From the NCBI GenBank assembly GCA_000440235.1, contig ALKQ01000093.1, positions 47,907 to 111,906 on the forward strand: DNA of 64,000 bases. The letters are read 5' to 3'. Shown one piece after another: positions 7,893 to 17,465 of this stretch. Source of the stretch: Streptococcus suis 10581. GTDB taxonomy: Bacteria; Bacillota; Bacilli; Lactobacillales; Streptococcaceae. The notes under the pieces are model-generated. The model had not been told where the DNA came from, did not search any database, and saw only the letters and a list, made by a program, of their open reading frames with translations. Made by a program: the position numbers and the translations under genes. Every line of letters begins with the position of its first letter. Positions within the stretch are counted from its first letter, which is position 1.

Positions 7893-8867
7893 TTATCCTT
7901 CCTCTTTCAAATAGTAGGCTACATCTTTGGCAAAGTAGGTGATAATCAAGTCTGCACCTGCCCGCTTAAATCCTGTCAAGGTTTCAAGGACAACTGCCTT
8001 TTCATCAATCCAGCCATTTTGAGCTGCAGCTTTAATCATGGCATATTCTCCGCTGACATTATAGGCAACTAAGGGAAGTTTTGTTTCCTGCCGTAACTCC
8101 CGCAGAATATCCAAGAAGGCTAGGCCTGGCTTGACCATGAGGAAGTCAGCACCTTCTTTCTCATCGCTCAGTGCCTCTCTCAAGGCTTCTAAACGATTGG
8201 CTGGATCCATTTGGTAGGTCTTCCGATTGCCGAACTTTGGAGCACTCTCACCAGCATCGCGAAACGGTCCGTAAAAGCTAGAGGCAAACTTAATGGCATA
8301 GGACATGATGGGAATATCTTCAAAACCTGCCTGATCCAGTCCCTGACGAATAGCCTCAACATAGCCGTCCATGGCGTTGGATGGAGCAATGATATCCGCC
8401 CCCGCTCTTGCTTGACTAATAGCAACTTCTGCCAAGCGTGTCAAGGAAGTATCATTGTCAACCTCCTGACCTTTTAACAAACCACAATGTCCATGACTGG
8501 TAAATTCACACAAGCAGGTATCTGCGATCACGACAAGCTGAGGGAAGTGTTCTTTGATTAGGCGAATCGCTTCCTGAACAATACCTGTTTCACAAGAGGC
8601 CTGGCTACCAATCTCATCTTTTTCCTTAGGAATGCCAAATAGAATGATACTCTTTAGCCCTAATTTTTCTACTTCTGCTACTTCGTCCACTAACTGATGC
8701 AAGGGGAATTGATAAACTCCTGGCATGGAAGCTACTTCCTGCTTGTCTACAAGACCTTCTTTCACAAAAATAGGATAAATCAAGTCTGTGGTCAGTAGTT
8801 GGGTTTCCCTGACTAAATCGCGAATCCCTTCTGTCCTTCTCAGACGTCTGTGTCTAAAAAATACCAT
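7893..8867 (-). CDS. hemB: Porphobilinogen synthase (delta-aminolevulinic acid dehydratase)
   Basis: 324 residues condensing two 5-aminolevulinate molecules to porphobilinogen. The zinc cysteine cluster [14 protein letters not shown] is intact near residue 118. The two active-site lysine regions, [17 protein letters not shown] and [12 protein letters not shown], are present. It overlaps hemD by 14 bases and precedes hemL. The complete Cys triad points to the zinc-dependent type. Confidence 0.97.
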   Translation of the reverse strand: MVFFRHRRLRRTEGIRDLVRETQLLTTDLIYPIFVKEGLVDKQEVASMPGVYQFPLHQLVDEVAEVEKLGLKSIILFGIPKEKDEIGSQASCETGIVQEAIRLIKEHFPQLVVIADTCLCEFTSHGHCGLLKGQEVDNDTSLTRLAEVAISQARAGADIIAPSNAMDGYVEAIRQGLDQAGFEDIPIMSYAIKFASSFYGPFRDAGESAPKFGNRKTYQMDPANRLEALREALSDEKEGADFLMVKPGLAFLDILRELRQETKLPLVAYNVSGEYAMIKAAAQNGWIDEKAVVLETLTGFKRAGADLIITYFAKDVAYYLKEEG

Positions 8868-9576
8868 ATCGTTTCTCCTTATCCATTATGGTTTCTAGCA
8901 TGGCAGTGATAGAAGGCCTGTCTGGCATTAGGTCTACCTCATAACCAGAATCCATCACTGCCTGAGCTGTTGTCCTTCCAATAACTGCAATCTTATGGCT
9001 GGTAGGCAGGCTTTTTACTACCTCTGTAAAACTATGCCAGGCAGATGGACTAGCAAAGGTCCAAATAACCCTATCTATGTTCAGATAAGTAGCCAGCTGA
9101 GCCTGACCTGCCTGATGGGCAACCGTGTCATACATCTCCCAAGCCAGCACAGAATGCCCTTCTTGCCTCAAACACTCTGCGATACGAGGATTGGCCAAAT
9201 GACTCTGAGGCAACAAGATTGTTTGCCTTTCTAAGCCAAGGGCCAGCCACTCCTCTACAAAATCTTTTCCATACTGACTAGTGGACTCAAAAGCTACTGA
9301 CCGTCCTGCTTCCCTGATGGAACGACTGGTCTGCTCGCCAATACTGGCAATCTGTAGGGAAGTTGGAAGATAGGGCAGGAAGTACTCAAAAGCTGTCGCA
9401 CTGGTGCAGAACAGCCAATCAGCCTTTGCTAACTCCTGCTGGACTTGTTGAGGCAGAGGATGGGCCTGAAAAGCTATCAGGGGAACAATTACTAGCTGGA
9501 AGCCAGCATTTTCCAAAGCTGCTTGCAGGTCCACATCTATAGCCCCATCTCTTGTTACTACAATCGTCGCTGTCAT
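8854..9576 (-). CDS. hemD: Uroporphyrinogen-III synthase (stand-alone)
   Basis: 240 residues of the two-domain HemD fold, which cyclises hydroxymethylbilane with inversion of ring D. Conservation in this family is low; the recognisable pieces are [51 protein letters not shown] and [16 protein letters not shown]. Position between hemC and hemB supports it. A second HemD-like domain is fused to CobA at 18230-19684, so one of the two may be redundant or specialised. Confidence 0.9.
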   Translation of the reverse strand: MTATIVVTRDGAIDVDLQAALENAGFQLVIVPLIAFQAHPLPQQVQQELAKADWLFCTSATAFEYFLPYLPTSLQIASIGEQTSRSIREAGRSVAFESTSQYGKDFVEEWLALGLERQTILLPQSHLANPRIAECLRQEGHSVLAWEMYDTVAHQAGQAQLATYLNIDRVIWTFASPSAWHSFTEVVKSLPTSHKIAVIGRTTAQAVMDSGYEVDLMPDRPSITAMLETIMDKEKRYGIF

Positions 9577-10481
9577 CTTGCTGGCTCAACCCCTAGCTGA
9601 TTGAGTTTCTCCACGGCCTCTTTGGCCAACTGGAAACCGTCTGGACCAGAGAGTTTGATGCGGTGGCAGTTTTTCTCACGGTCTGCCAGCATGACTTCTA
9701 ACTGATAGTCAGCTCCAACCTGCTTGGCCAAGGCAGCAATTGGGAAGGTGCAATCGGCACCCATTCCTCGTAAAAATTCCCGCTCAATGCCTGCACAGAT
9801 GGCTGTTTCAGGATGGTTTATGCCAGATAAGATATCCAATACTTGCTGGTCATCCGCCCGACATTCGATTCCCAGAGCTGCCTGGGCAATAGCAGGAAGA
9901 CAAATGGATTCGTCCAAATATTCAATATCCAAGTCAGCCTGGCTGGTCCAGCCGAGCCGATTGATCCCCGCGACTGCTAAGACAATAGCATCATACTGGC
10001 CGTCTCGGACTTTTTGGATACGGCTATCGATATTTCCACGCAGGGACTTATAGACCAAGTCAGGCCGAACAGCCTCAAGCTGGACTTGACGACGAAGACT
10101 ACTAGTCCCTACTACTGATCCAGCTGGCAAGCTAGCTAAGGTCATACCTGATTCTTTGAAAATTAAACAGTCACGCTCATCCTCACGCTCAGGACTGGCC
10201 CCAATGACACATCCCTCAGCTAGTAGTCCAGGAACATCTTTCAAGCTATGGACTGCAATGTCAATCTCTTTTTCCACCAGTGCCTTCTCAATATCTTTAA
10301 CAAAAACACCTTTTCCACCGATTTTCTGAAGACTGACATGGACCAACTTGTCACCTGTCGTCTTATAAGGAACCAGTTCAAACTCAACATCGGGGTGTAA
10401 GGTCTTAAGGGCATCTACAACCATATTGGTCTGAGTAAGTGCTAGCTGACTTTGCCGAGTTCCCACTCTAATTATTGTCAT
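9573..10481 (-). CDS. hemC: Porphobilinogen deaminase (hydroxymethylbilane synthase)
   Basis: 302 residues. It polymerises four porphobilinogens using a dipyrromethane cofactor. Visible: IRVGTRQSQLALTQTN at the start, HSLKDVPG with the catalytic Asp (near 80), GTSSLRRQ, LRGNIDSRIQK, and the cofactor-holding cysteine in LRGMGADCTFPIAA. Overlaps hemA by 14 bases and ends in an ATGA-type overlap with hemD. Confidence 0.97.
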   Translation of the reverse strand: MTIIRVGTRQSQLALTQTNMVVDALKTLHPDVEFELVPYKTTGDKLVHVSLQKIGGKGVFVKDIEKALVEKEIDIAVHSLKDVPGLLAEGCVIGASPEREDERDCLIFKESGMTLASLPAGSVVGTSSLRRQVQLEAVRPDLVYKSLRGNIDSRIQKVRDGQYDAIVLAVAGINRLGWTSQADLDIEYLDESICLPAIAQAALGIECRADDQQVLDILSGINHPETAICAGIEREFLRGMGADCTFPIAALAKQVGADYQLEVMLADREKNCHRIKLSGPDGFQLAKEAVEKLNQLGVEPAR

Positions 10482-11727
10482 AATCTTCTCCTAATCTGTC
10501 TGCTTTTAAGCCAAAAAGTTTACAGACCAAGGCAATATCATAGTCAGACCTTTCCCCGACAGACATCTCCTTGAGTTGTAAAATGGGCTCTCGAATCAAC
10601 TGATTGACAATTCCCTTCATGTGTTTGGAAATTTGTTTCTGTTCCCTTTCGGTCAAATCAGGTATCTTTCGATTGATACTTTCTAAAGATGTTGCATGAA
10701 TCTGCAAGGCTTTTTCCCTCAATTCACGAATAAGCGGAACAATTCCCAACTGCGCTTGCCACTCTTGGTATTTGACCAACTCATCCTCTATTTCCAAAAC
10801 AATCTGATTGGCAATTTCTCTTCTTTCTTCATGATAGACTTCCAGTTGATTGCTGAGATTCTCGATGGTATAGAGGGTCATCTGTTCACTGGGATGAACG
10901 GTCCTAGGTAGACAAAGGTCAAAGGCGATAACACTTTCTTTTAGCATAGTTGGAAAGAGAATGTAGCCACCTACTTTTACAGCCGAGAATACAACATCCG
11001 CATCCGCAACCGCTGCTTCTAGCTGGTCCCAGCTAAAAGCTTGCACACGTTGTTCCTGTAGAAAATACTGGGCCTTTGAAACTGTCCGATTGACCAAGCG
11101 GATTTGTTCAAAAGGTTTTTTCAGCAAGTATTTGGTCACCAGTTGGCCGATTTCACCCAGGCCGATAACCGCTACCGTTTTTCCAGAATAGTCAAAATCC
11201 GTCTGCTCTAGCATTTGCACCGCTGTTAAGCCTATGGAAATCGGTCGAGCATTGATGCGGTATTCTTCATGCATTCGTTTGGCAAAGGTCATGACCTGCT
11301 TAAAGACCTGATTTAAGATAACTCCAGTCGTCCCAACTGTCTGAGCTCTGGCAAAGGCCCGTTTCAACTGACCTAGAATTTGAGTTTCTCCTAAAATCTT
11401 CGATTCCAGTCCGATGGACACTCTCAGTAGGTGTTCCAAGACCTGATCGGCTTCTTTGAAAATCAGACAGGGCTCTACTTCTTTCGCTTCCAGCTGAAAC
11501 CAGTTCAGTAAAAATCGTTTGGCATAATAGCGTCCTGTATGGAGCTGGTCCACCACTAGATACAGCTCTGTTCGATTACAGGTCGATACAATGACCGTTT
11601 CAAAAATACTTTTCTCTTGGTTGAGGGCCCGTAAGGCCTGGTCCACTTCCTCGTCGGAAAAGTGTGCCCTCTCCAACAAACTAAACGGTGTATTTTGATG
11701 GGTCAATCCAACATATAATAGGTCCAT
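10468..11727 (-). CDS. hemA: Glutamyl-tRNA reductase
   Basis: 419 residues. It reduces charged glutamyl-tRNA to glutamate-1-semialdehyde with NADPH, the entry point of the C5 tetrapyrrole route. The catalytic cysteine lies in VIVSTCNRTELY (near residue 49), the substrate domain has SIGLESKILGETQILGQLK, and the nucleotide domain has VAVIGLGEIGQLV. It begins the hem subset of the corrin operon, 15 bases after the precorrin-2 dehydrogenase gene. Confidence 0.96.
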   Translation of the reverse strand: MDLLYVGLTHQNTPFSLLERAHFSDEEVDQALRALNQEKSIFETVIVSTCNRTELYLVVDQLHTGRYYAKRFLLNWFQLEAKEVEPCLIFKEADQVLEHLLRVSIGLESKILGETQILGQLKRAFARAQTVGTTGVILNQVFKQVMTFAKRMHEEYRINARPISIGLTAVQMLEQTDFDYSGKTVAVIGLGEIGQLVTKYLLKKPFEQIRLVNRTVSKAQYFLQEQRVQAFSWDQLEAAVADADVVFSAVKVGGYILFPTMLKESVIAFDLCLPRTVHPSEQMTLYTIENLSNQLEVYHEERREIANQIVLEIEDELVKYQEWQAQLGIVPLIRELREKALQIHATSLESINRKIPDLTEREQKQISKHMKGIVNQLIREPILQLKEMSVGERSDYDIALVCKLFGLKADRLGEDYDNN

Positions 11728-11742
11728 AACGTACTAACCTTT

Positions 11743-12177
11743 TCATTCTAACTCTTCTAACAGTGCTTCAATTTTCTGACGTATGGCTTTTGAATAGGCA
11801 GCAGAAGCACCATTTGTTGAAATCATGACAGAAAAATTTTTTCCCTTGGCCATTGCTACATTATAAAAATCAGAATGGTTCTTGTCACCAGTATTGTTGA
11901 CCAACTGACTAGGATCGGCATCCTCCATCACTTGCAGATTGACACTGGCTTGGTCGGTACAGGCAAAGGCTAATGTTGCACCCTCTAAATCTCCTTTTTG
12001 ATAGGGTCTAGCAAGCCAGGTCACTTGTGTAGCATCAATACTGGAGTGCAGGTCCGGGCTAATCACTGTGACCAGGGCTCCCTCATCTAGCAAGCCCTTG
12101 ATTTTTCTGGAAGCAACCTTGCCCCCACCTACTACAACAACCTTTTTTCCTTTTATGTTAATCATAACTGGGTACAT
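11743..12177 (-). CDS. Precorrin-2 dehydrogenase (SirC/CysG N-terminal type)
   Basis: 144 residues with an N-terminal Rossmann motif VVVVGGGKVASRKIKGLL and the conserved LVNNTGD region where CysG and SirC have the dehydrogenase Asp. It oxidises precorrin-2 to sirohydrochlorin, the substrate of CbiK. It is short, with no ferrochelatase or C-terminal dimer domain of long homologues. I use the ATG at 12177, seven bases after AAAGGAGG, rather than the GTG two codons earlier. Confidence 0.9.
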   Translation of the reverse strand: MYPVMINIKGKKVVVVGGGKVASRKIKGLLDEGALVTVISPDLHSSIDATQVTWLARPYQKGDLEGATLAFACTDQASVNLQVMEDADPSQLVNNTGDKNHSDFYNVAMAKGKNFSVMISTNGASAAYSKAIRQKIEALLEELE

Positions 12178-12179
12178 GG

Positions 12180-12764
12180 TCACGCCTCCTTTTTCCGACT
12201 TCGAAAAATCTTAGAGCTGCGTTCATAGACCGTATCAGCTACCCCTAATCTAAAATTGACTAGGCGAGCGAGGACAAAAAAGTAGTCTGATAAACGGTTA
12301 ATATAGACAAGACCGACTGGATTTACCTTTTCTTCTATCTCCATTAAGGCTACCATTCGGCGTTCAAGTCTTCTGGTAAGCGTTCTTGCCATGTGGAGAG
12401 AACTGGCAATCAAATGCCCACCTGGTATGATGAACTTTTCCAACTGCGGTGGCTGGTGCATATAGGCATCCATACGTTCTTCCAGCCAATTCACATTTGC
12501 TTCTTCTTGTTTATAAGGACGCAATTCCCTTGGTGTAGCTAGGTCACTGCCACAATCAAAGAGCTGCTGCTGGATTTGCTCGCACTCCAGTCGAAGATCG
12601 TCCAATTCTGGGTATTCACTCATCTCCGCAACTATTCTTCCTAGCAGTGAACACAGCTCATCCATAGTCCCGTAAGCTTCCACGCGCTCATGGGTCTTGG
12701 AAACTCGGTCACCACCATAAAGGCGAGTTTTCCCACTATCTCCATATCCTGTATAAATTCGCAT
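12180..12764 (-). CDS. PduO-type ATP:cob(I)alamin adenosyltransferase, copy 1
   Basis: 194 residues. The ATP site IYTGYGDSGKTRLYGG is at the N terminus, then VEAYGTMDELCSLLG, FDCGSDLATP, the Arg motif ARTLTRRLERRMV and NRLSDYFFVLAR. These PduO signatures indicate transfer of the 5'-deoxyadenosyl group to Co(I) corrinoids. Start at the ATG at 12764, preceded by AGGAAGGG. It lies between cbiP and the precorrin-2 dehydrogenase. A paralogue lies at 29208-29816; this copy has a less typical TGYGDSGKT where the other has TKTGDKGLT. Confidence 0.92.
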   Translation of the reverse strand: MRIYTGYGDSGKTRLYGGDRVSKTHERVEAYGTMDELCSLLGRIVAEMSEYPELDDLRLECEQIQQQLFDCGSDLATPRELRPYKQEEANVNWLEERMDAYMHQPPQLEKFIIPGGHLIASSLHMARTLTRRLERRMVALMEIEEKVNPVGLVYINRLSDYFFVLARLVNFRLGVADTVYERSSKIFRSRKKEA

Positions 12765-12784
12765 ATATTTTCCCTTCCTAACGG

Positions 12785-14272
12785 TCAAGCTAAGATGTCA
12801 TAGATAGCTGCCATGTCCAAGGATTCTCTCAAAATAGTTGCTAACTTATCGTACTCTCTATCCTTTATGGTCTGAATGGCTTCTACTTGCTGGTCAAGAG
12901 CTGGCAAGCCTTTTCTAATTCTTAATTGATTTAGGTAATCACGGGTCCATGCCAGATTGTCGAAAATACCATGTAGATAGGTCCCTTGAACCTGACCACC
13001 ATGTCCAATAGCTCCATCCTGACGCTCCGTCGCCTCGCCATTTTGCAAAACAATGGTTGAAAATGCTTGAACACCATCACCCAAACAGGTTTCCCCCATA
13101 TGGATTTCATAACCTTCTAAGCAGTAGTCACCTTGCCGAGCTTGGACCTGAGTGGTACACTTATTGGCTTGGAAGATAGTGGTTGTGTCTAAAAGCCCAA
13201 GAGCAGGTATGTCCTGAATGCTGGACTCAACCCCTAAGGGATCCGACAAGTGTTGACCAAGTAACTGGTAGCCACCACAAATACCAAAAATAGCACTTCC
13301 TTCTTGGAAACAACGATGAATTTCTTTATCCAAGCCCGACTCGACCAAATAAACCATATCCTCAATGGTATTCTTACTTCCTGGTAAAATCAAGAGGTCT
13401 GGCCTACCAAGTTCATCACCTGGTCTGACATAACGAACAGACACGTCAGGCTGCATTTCTAGACTATTAAAATCTGTAAAATTAGACATCCTATTCAGAT
13501 TGATAATGGCAATATCCAAGTCTTTTTGAGGATTATATTTCCGGCTTTTTTGAACTAGGGCAACACTATCTTCACTATCAATGTTGAGCTGGGCATAAGG
13601 GACTACACCCAAAACAGGAACCTTAGTCAAGTCCTCAATCATGTCGATTCCTGACTGAAGCAGGGCAACGTCACCTCGGAATTTATTGATAATTACTCCC
13701 TTGATTCGTTGGCGATCTTCCTCTGGCATGAGCATGATTGTCCCATAAATCGAAGCAAAGACACCACCCTTATCAATATCCGCTACCAAGATAACCGGTG
13801 CATCAACCAATCTAGCCATACCCATATTAACAATATCTCGGTCGTTCAAATTGATCTCAGCTGGGCTACCTGCTCCCTCAAGCAATATTATATCATTTTC
13901 AGCACTCAGTTCCTCATAAACTTCTTTGATCTTAGGAAGTAGCTCCTGCTTAAATTCGTGGTACTCGACCGCATCCATATCCGTTAGGACCTGTCCCATG
14001 AAAACAACCTGTGATTTTCGGTCTGAGGTCGGTTTGAGAAGAACAGGGTTCATCCGAACATCTGGTTCAACCTGAGCAGCCTCCGCTTGAAAGACCTGGG
14101 CCCGTCCCATTTCTTGACCTGTTTTGGTGATATAAGAATTAAGGGCCATATTCTGTGATTTGAAGGGCACAACCCGCAGGCCATCCTGCTTAAAAATACG
14201 ACACAAACCTGCTACGATAATACTCTTACCGGCATCCGAAGCTGTTCCTTGAATCATCAATGATTTTGCCAT
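12785..14272 (-). CDS. cbiP: Adenosylcobyric acid synthase (glutamine-hydrolysing)
   Basis: 495 residues amidating four carboxylates of adenosylcobyrinate a,c-diamide. The N-terminal ATPase has MIQGTASDAGKSIIVAGLCRIF and PFKSQNMALNS; the C-terminal type-1 glutaminase has IFGICGGYQLLGQ with the nucleophilic Cys and a late His in GTYLHGIFDN. Full length and intact. The start lies 47 bases inside the end of cbiO, indicating coupled translation. Confidence 0.97.
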   Translation of the reverse strand: MAKSLMIQGTASDAGKSIIVAGLCRIFKQDGLRVVPFKSQNMALNSYITKTGQEMGRAQVFQAEAAQVEPDVRMNPVLLKPTSDRKSQVVFMGQVLTDMDAVEYHEFKQELLPKIKEVYEELSAENDIILLEGAGSPAEINLNDRDIVNMGMARLVDAPVILVADIDKGGVFASIYGTIMLMPEEDRQRIKGVIINKFRGDVALLQSGIDMIEDLTKVPVLGVVPYAQLNIDSEDSVALVQKSRKYNPQKDLDIAIINLNRMSNFTDFNSLEMQPDVSVRYVRPGDELGRPDLLILPGSKNTIEDMVYLVESGLDKEIHRCFQEGSAIFGICGGYQLLGQHLSDPLGVESSIQDIPALGLLDTTTIFQANKCTTQVQARQGDYCLEGYEIHMGETCLGDGVQAFSTIVLQNGEATERQDGAIGHGGQVQGTYLHGIFDNLAWTRDYLNQLRIRKGLPALDQQVEAIQTIKDREYDKLATILRESLDMAAIYDILA

Positions 14273-15074
14273 AGTCTTTTCCTAACCTTTCAAAAAATTC
14301 CTGTTCATTTTCTGCCAATGGGAGCCCCATTGCTAGATGTAATTTTACTAGCCAAGGTAAAGATAAGCGTGCCTTCTCTAAGATTTCCTCTTCTAAAAAG
14401 ACACTGCCTACTTCGCCTTCCAAGACTAATTTCCCCTTATCAAGTAGGTAAACGTAGTCGCAGCAATCATACATCAAATCCATATCATGACTGGTCAAGA
14501 TAATTTTTGTTCCTTGCTTGGCCAATTTTTTCATTAGAAACATCATGTGATTCCGACCACGCGGATCTAAACCTGCAGTCGGTTCATCCAGAAGTAAGTA
14601 CTTAGGTTGTAAGGCTAAAACACCTGCAATCGCCACCTTTTTCTTCTGACCAAAACTCAAATAGTGAACAGGGCGATTTCGCAAATGTTCGATATGCATA
14701 TCTTTTAACGCCTTATCCACACGCTCCTTTATTTCTGGCTCTGGATAGGAGAGATTACGAAGGGCCAGGGCCACATCATCTTCCACCACTGAGTAAAACA
14801 ACTGTTGTTCAGGGTCTTGAAAAACAATTCCGACCTCTTGGCGATAGGCATAGAGTGCTTTTTTAGAATAGACAAGCGATTTCTGTTGGTAATACACCCT
14901 TCCATCTTGTGGTTGGTAGAGGCCCATGATAACTTTCATCAGAGTAGACTTACCAGAGCCATTTGCTCCTAAAACACCGACGATTTGCCCCTTATCAAAG
15001 TCCATAGTTACATCTTCGAGGACCTTTCCAAAGTCTAGATTATAGGTGTAACTGATATTCTCCACACTTAGCAT
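14226..15074 (-). CDS. cbiO: Cobalt ECF transporter ATP-binding protein
   Basis: 282 residues. The Walker A is GVLGANGSGKSTLMK, the Q-loop VGIVFQDPEQQL, the signature YLSFGQKKKVAIAG and the Walker B YLLLDEPTAGLDPRG, followed by the TSHDMD switch His. It is the single ATPase of a CbiMNQO cobalt importer, presumably acting as a homodimer under CbiQ. It is the last of the four transport genes. The signature reads LSFGQ rather than LSGGQ, which is common in ECF ATPases. Confidence 0.95.
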   Translation of the reverse strand: MLSVENISYTYNLDFGKVLEDVTMDFDKGQIVGVLGANGSGKSTLMKVIMGLYQPQDGRVYYQQKSLVYSKKALYAYRQEVGIVFQDPEQQLFYSVVEDDVALALRNLSYPEPEIKERVDKALKDMHIEHLRNRPVHYLSFGQKKKVAIAGVLALQPKYLLLDEPTAGLDPRGRNHMMFLMKKLAKQGTKIILTSHDMDLMYDCCDYVYLLDKGKLVLEGEVGSVFLEEEILEKARLSLPWLVKLHLAMGLPLAENEQEFFERLGKDYGKIIDDSRNSFGCR

Positions 15075-15083
15075 GATAACCTC

Positions 15084-15749
15084 CTAAGGATCAAAGCGAA
15101 ATTCTAACATATCATTGATCTGTCGATTTGCTCTCATCAATCTAGTAAATAATTGACTAGCCAACAAACCCATAGTTTGATAGCTCTGCTTGACTGTTCC
15201 AAAACCAAATTTCAAATCAAGTGTATCTCGCATGACAAGAAATTCTTCCAAAAACATGAAGATAAAGCGATACATAAAGACAATTACTTCCAACAATTCA
15301 TTTGGAATGCGAAAACTTCTTAACAAGTCAATCAACTGTCTAAATGGTACAGTGAGAACAAAAAAGTAGGTAGACATCAAACAAGCATAACTTCTCACAA
15401 ACACAGCAATGGTTTGATCTAGACTAGCACGAGTGATAACTGCATAGCCCTTCCACAAAGGTAAGGCTAGAATAAGATCCTTTGATGGAGATTCTTGAAA
15501 ACTCACGGCCATGGTTACTAAACTGATAAAAACAAAAGGCAAGGTTAACAATAGCCATTTTGCATATGTTTTCCAATGTAACTTTGCTAGGTAACAAGTC
15601 ACTGGGAATAAGCCCACTATAATAGCCCATTGCAGGCTAGGAATTCCTGTAAAAGAAATTCCTAGCAACAATAGGTAAATCCCTAATTTTACTTTGGGAG
15701 ATAGGCCTACCAATCGATTCTGGTAGGCGTATTGATCAATGATTAACAT
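15084..15749 (-). CDS. cbiQ: Cobalt ECF transporter transmembrane protein
   Basis: About 221 residues with several hydrophobic segments. It is the coupling membrane subunit between CbiM/CbiN and CbiO. The C-terminal part has the two coupling-helix-like stretches around LLRSFRIPNELLEVIVFMYRF and the final FTRLMRANRQINDMLEFRFDP. I start at the ATG at 15749 (MLIIDQYAYQNRL), preceded by GGGAAAG; it overlaps cbiN by 14 bases. A longer version would run through most of cbiN. Confidence 0.92.
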   Translation of the reverse strand: MLIIDQYAYQNRLVGLSPKVKLGIYLLLLGISFTGIPSLQWAIIVGLFPVTCYLAKLHWKTYAKWLLLTLPFVFISLVTMAVSFQESPSKDLILALPLWKGYAVITRASLDQTIAVFVRSYACLMSTYFFVLTVPFRQLIDLLRSFRIPNELLEVIVFMYRFIFMFLEEFLVMRDTLDLKFGFGTVKQSYQTMGLLASQLFTRLMRANRQINDMLEFRFDP

Positions 15750-16017
15750 ATTTCTTTCCCTTGTGATAACCCAATACATAGGTAATAATACCCACACCAA
15801 TGCTACCTTGTAGAGTGAAGAGTAAGCTCTCAATCTCACCACTAGCTGGTTCATAAATTGAAGCGAACCATGGTTCATAATCTGGATTAACCTCTGTAAT
15901 GGCTACTTCAGCACCGCCATCCGAACCCCCAAACTCGGCGTCTTTAGGCGCTAAGAAGAAGGCACCAACAGCAATCAGAACACAAGTCAACAATAAAAGA
16001 ATATTTTGCTTTTTCAT
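15736..16017 (-). CDS. cbiN: Cobalt transport protein CbiN
   Basis: 93 residues with one membrane helix at each end and an extracellular loop containing FGGSDGGAEVAI and VNPDYEPWFASIYEPASGEIE, the family hallmark. CbiN is a small auxiliary subunit that helps load cobalt into CbiM. Start ATG at 16017, one base after the cbiM stop. Confidence 0.93.
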   Translation of the reverse strand: MKKQNILLLLTCVLIAVGAFFLAPKDAEFGGSDGGAEVAITEVNPDYEPWFASIYEPASGEIESLLFTLQGSIGVGIITYVLGYHKGKKYVNH

Positions 16018-16018
16018 C

Positions 16019-16741
16019 TTAGAACACTCCCACTTCTTCTTTTTTAGCATTGGCTACAACTAAGTTATACAGGACTACTGACAAAAGACCTTCAATGATG
16101 GCAATTGGAATTTGTGTAACCATGAAGACCCCCATAAATTTCATTGCAGCACCAAAGACACCTGCTTGTGCATCTGGGAAAGCCAATGATAATTGTAGCG
16201 AAGTAGTTAAATAAGTTGCTAAATCAGCTATAAAAGCACAGAGGAAAATAGCCACGCGCTGATTGACTTTCATAGACAGAGCTAATTTATAAACAAAGTA
16301 ACCAACAAATGGGCCTACGACTGCCATTGAAAATCCATTTGCTCCCAAGGTCGTCAAACCACCATGGGCCAAGAAGAGAGCTTGGAAGAGCAAACAGATC
16401 GTTCCTAAAACAACCATGACACTCGGACCAAACATAGCTGTACCAAAGCCGACACCTGTTGGATGAGATGTTGAACCTGTTACAGATGGAATTTTTAGGG
16501 CTGAAAGGATAAAGACAAAGGCACCTGATAGAGCCAATCCCACCTTGCTTTCAGGATTTTTCTGGACCGACTTTTTCAATTGGAACAAACCATACAGGAA
16601 AAATGGTGCAAATATTCCAAACCAGAGCAAGGCATGAGCAGGAGGTAAATAGCCTTCCATAATGTGCATGGCTGCTACTGGTGTAGCTGTAACTAGGGTC
16701 AGCAAAGCAACAAGTGCTAAAAGATTCAATAACTTTTTCAT
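16019..16741 (-). CDS. cbiM: Cobalt-binding substrate-specific protein CbiM
   Basis: 240 residues: an N-terminal signal-like segment ending in [13 protein letters not shown], so that the metal-binding N-terminus (Met-His-x-Met) becomes exposed after cleavage, followed by about six membrane helices. [15 protein letters not shown], a second conserved His region, is intact. It is the S-component of the cobalt ECF importer, first of cbiMNQO. Strong AGGAG lies before the ATG. Confidence 0.95.
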   Translation of the reverse strand: MKKLLNLLALVALLTLVTATPVAAMHIMEGYLPPAHALLWFGIFAPFFLYGLFQLKKSVQKNPESKVGLALSGAFVFILSALKIPSVTGSTSHPTGVGFGTAMFGPSVMVVLGTICLLFQALFLAHGGLTTLGANGFSMAVVGPFVGYFVYKLALSMKVNQRVAIFLCAFIADLATYLTTSLQLSLAFPDAQAGVFGAAMKFMGVFMVTQIPIAIIEGLLSVVLYNLVVANAKKEEVGVF

Positions 16742-16760
16742 GTTATTCTCCTTTATTTTT

Positions 16761-17456
16761 TTAATGTTTTTTGACTAACATAGTTGAGAAATAAGATAGC
16801 TTTTCTTCAGGAGAGAGATCTGCTACCCCATGTCGAATCTCTTGTAGATCGGTACTAGAACGACTAACAAGAACCGTTTTATCAAGCAAATCAAACTGCT
16901 TTAACAAGGGAAGTACTTCAGCAAGATGATTAGCCACCTTCATAATAACAACCGTTTCATGTGTCCTTAATACAGCCTCCAAGTGCTGTACATCCGCAGT
17001 TGCTGGAACAACTGCAAATGATTCCTCATCCATGACCAGGGGTAAACCGACTTCAGCTGCAATACTGTTATATGACGTTATCCCCGGTATGGTCTTGGTT
17101 TCAATACGATGCCCGATAATGTCTAATAGATAGCTATAGGTACTGAATACCATTGGATCCCCAAGAGTGATGAAACCAACATTCTTACCTGCTTGGACAT
17201 CTGCAACAATTTCTTCAGCGATATCCAGCCATTGCCCTTCTTTATGCGACTTATCCCTTACCATTGGAAAATGCCGTTGCTTGATCATCAATTCTTCACT
17301 AAGATAGGGCCCAGCAATCTCAAGCGCTAAACTTTTCGCTCCTTTTTTGGCTTCTGGAGTATAGAGAATATCAAGCTCACCAAGTATACGACTAGCTTTT
17401 ACTGTTACCAACTCACTATCACCAGGACCAATCCCAATTCCATAAAATCGTGCCAT
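16761..17456 (-). CDS. cbiL: Cobalt-precorrin-2 C20-methyltransferase
   Basis: 231-residue SAM-dependent methyltransferase of the SUMT/tetrapyrrole methylase family. [19 protein letters not shown] at the N terminus and [18 protein letters not shown] (near residue 95) are the SAM-site loops. [17 protein letters not shown] fits the C20 enzyme. It lies just after cbiK, and its substrate is the CbiK product. Confidence 0.95.
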   Translation of the reverse strand: MARFYGIGIGPGDSELVTVKASRILGELDILYTPEAKKGAKSLALEIAGPYLSEELMIKQRHFPMVRDKSHKEGQWLDIAEEIVADVQAGKNVGFITLGDPMVFSTYSYLLDIIGHRIETKTIPGITSYNSIAAEVGLPLVMDEESFAVVPATADVQHLEAVLRTHETVVIMKVANHLAEVLPLLKQFDLLDKTVLVSRSSTDLQEIRHGVADLSPEEKLSYFSTMLVKKH

Positions 17457-17465
17457 AAGCTACTC

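Noticed and set aside
8189-8477. Open frames on both strands inside hemB
   Set aside because: They are shadows of hemB; hemB has all catalytic motifs and fits the operon.
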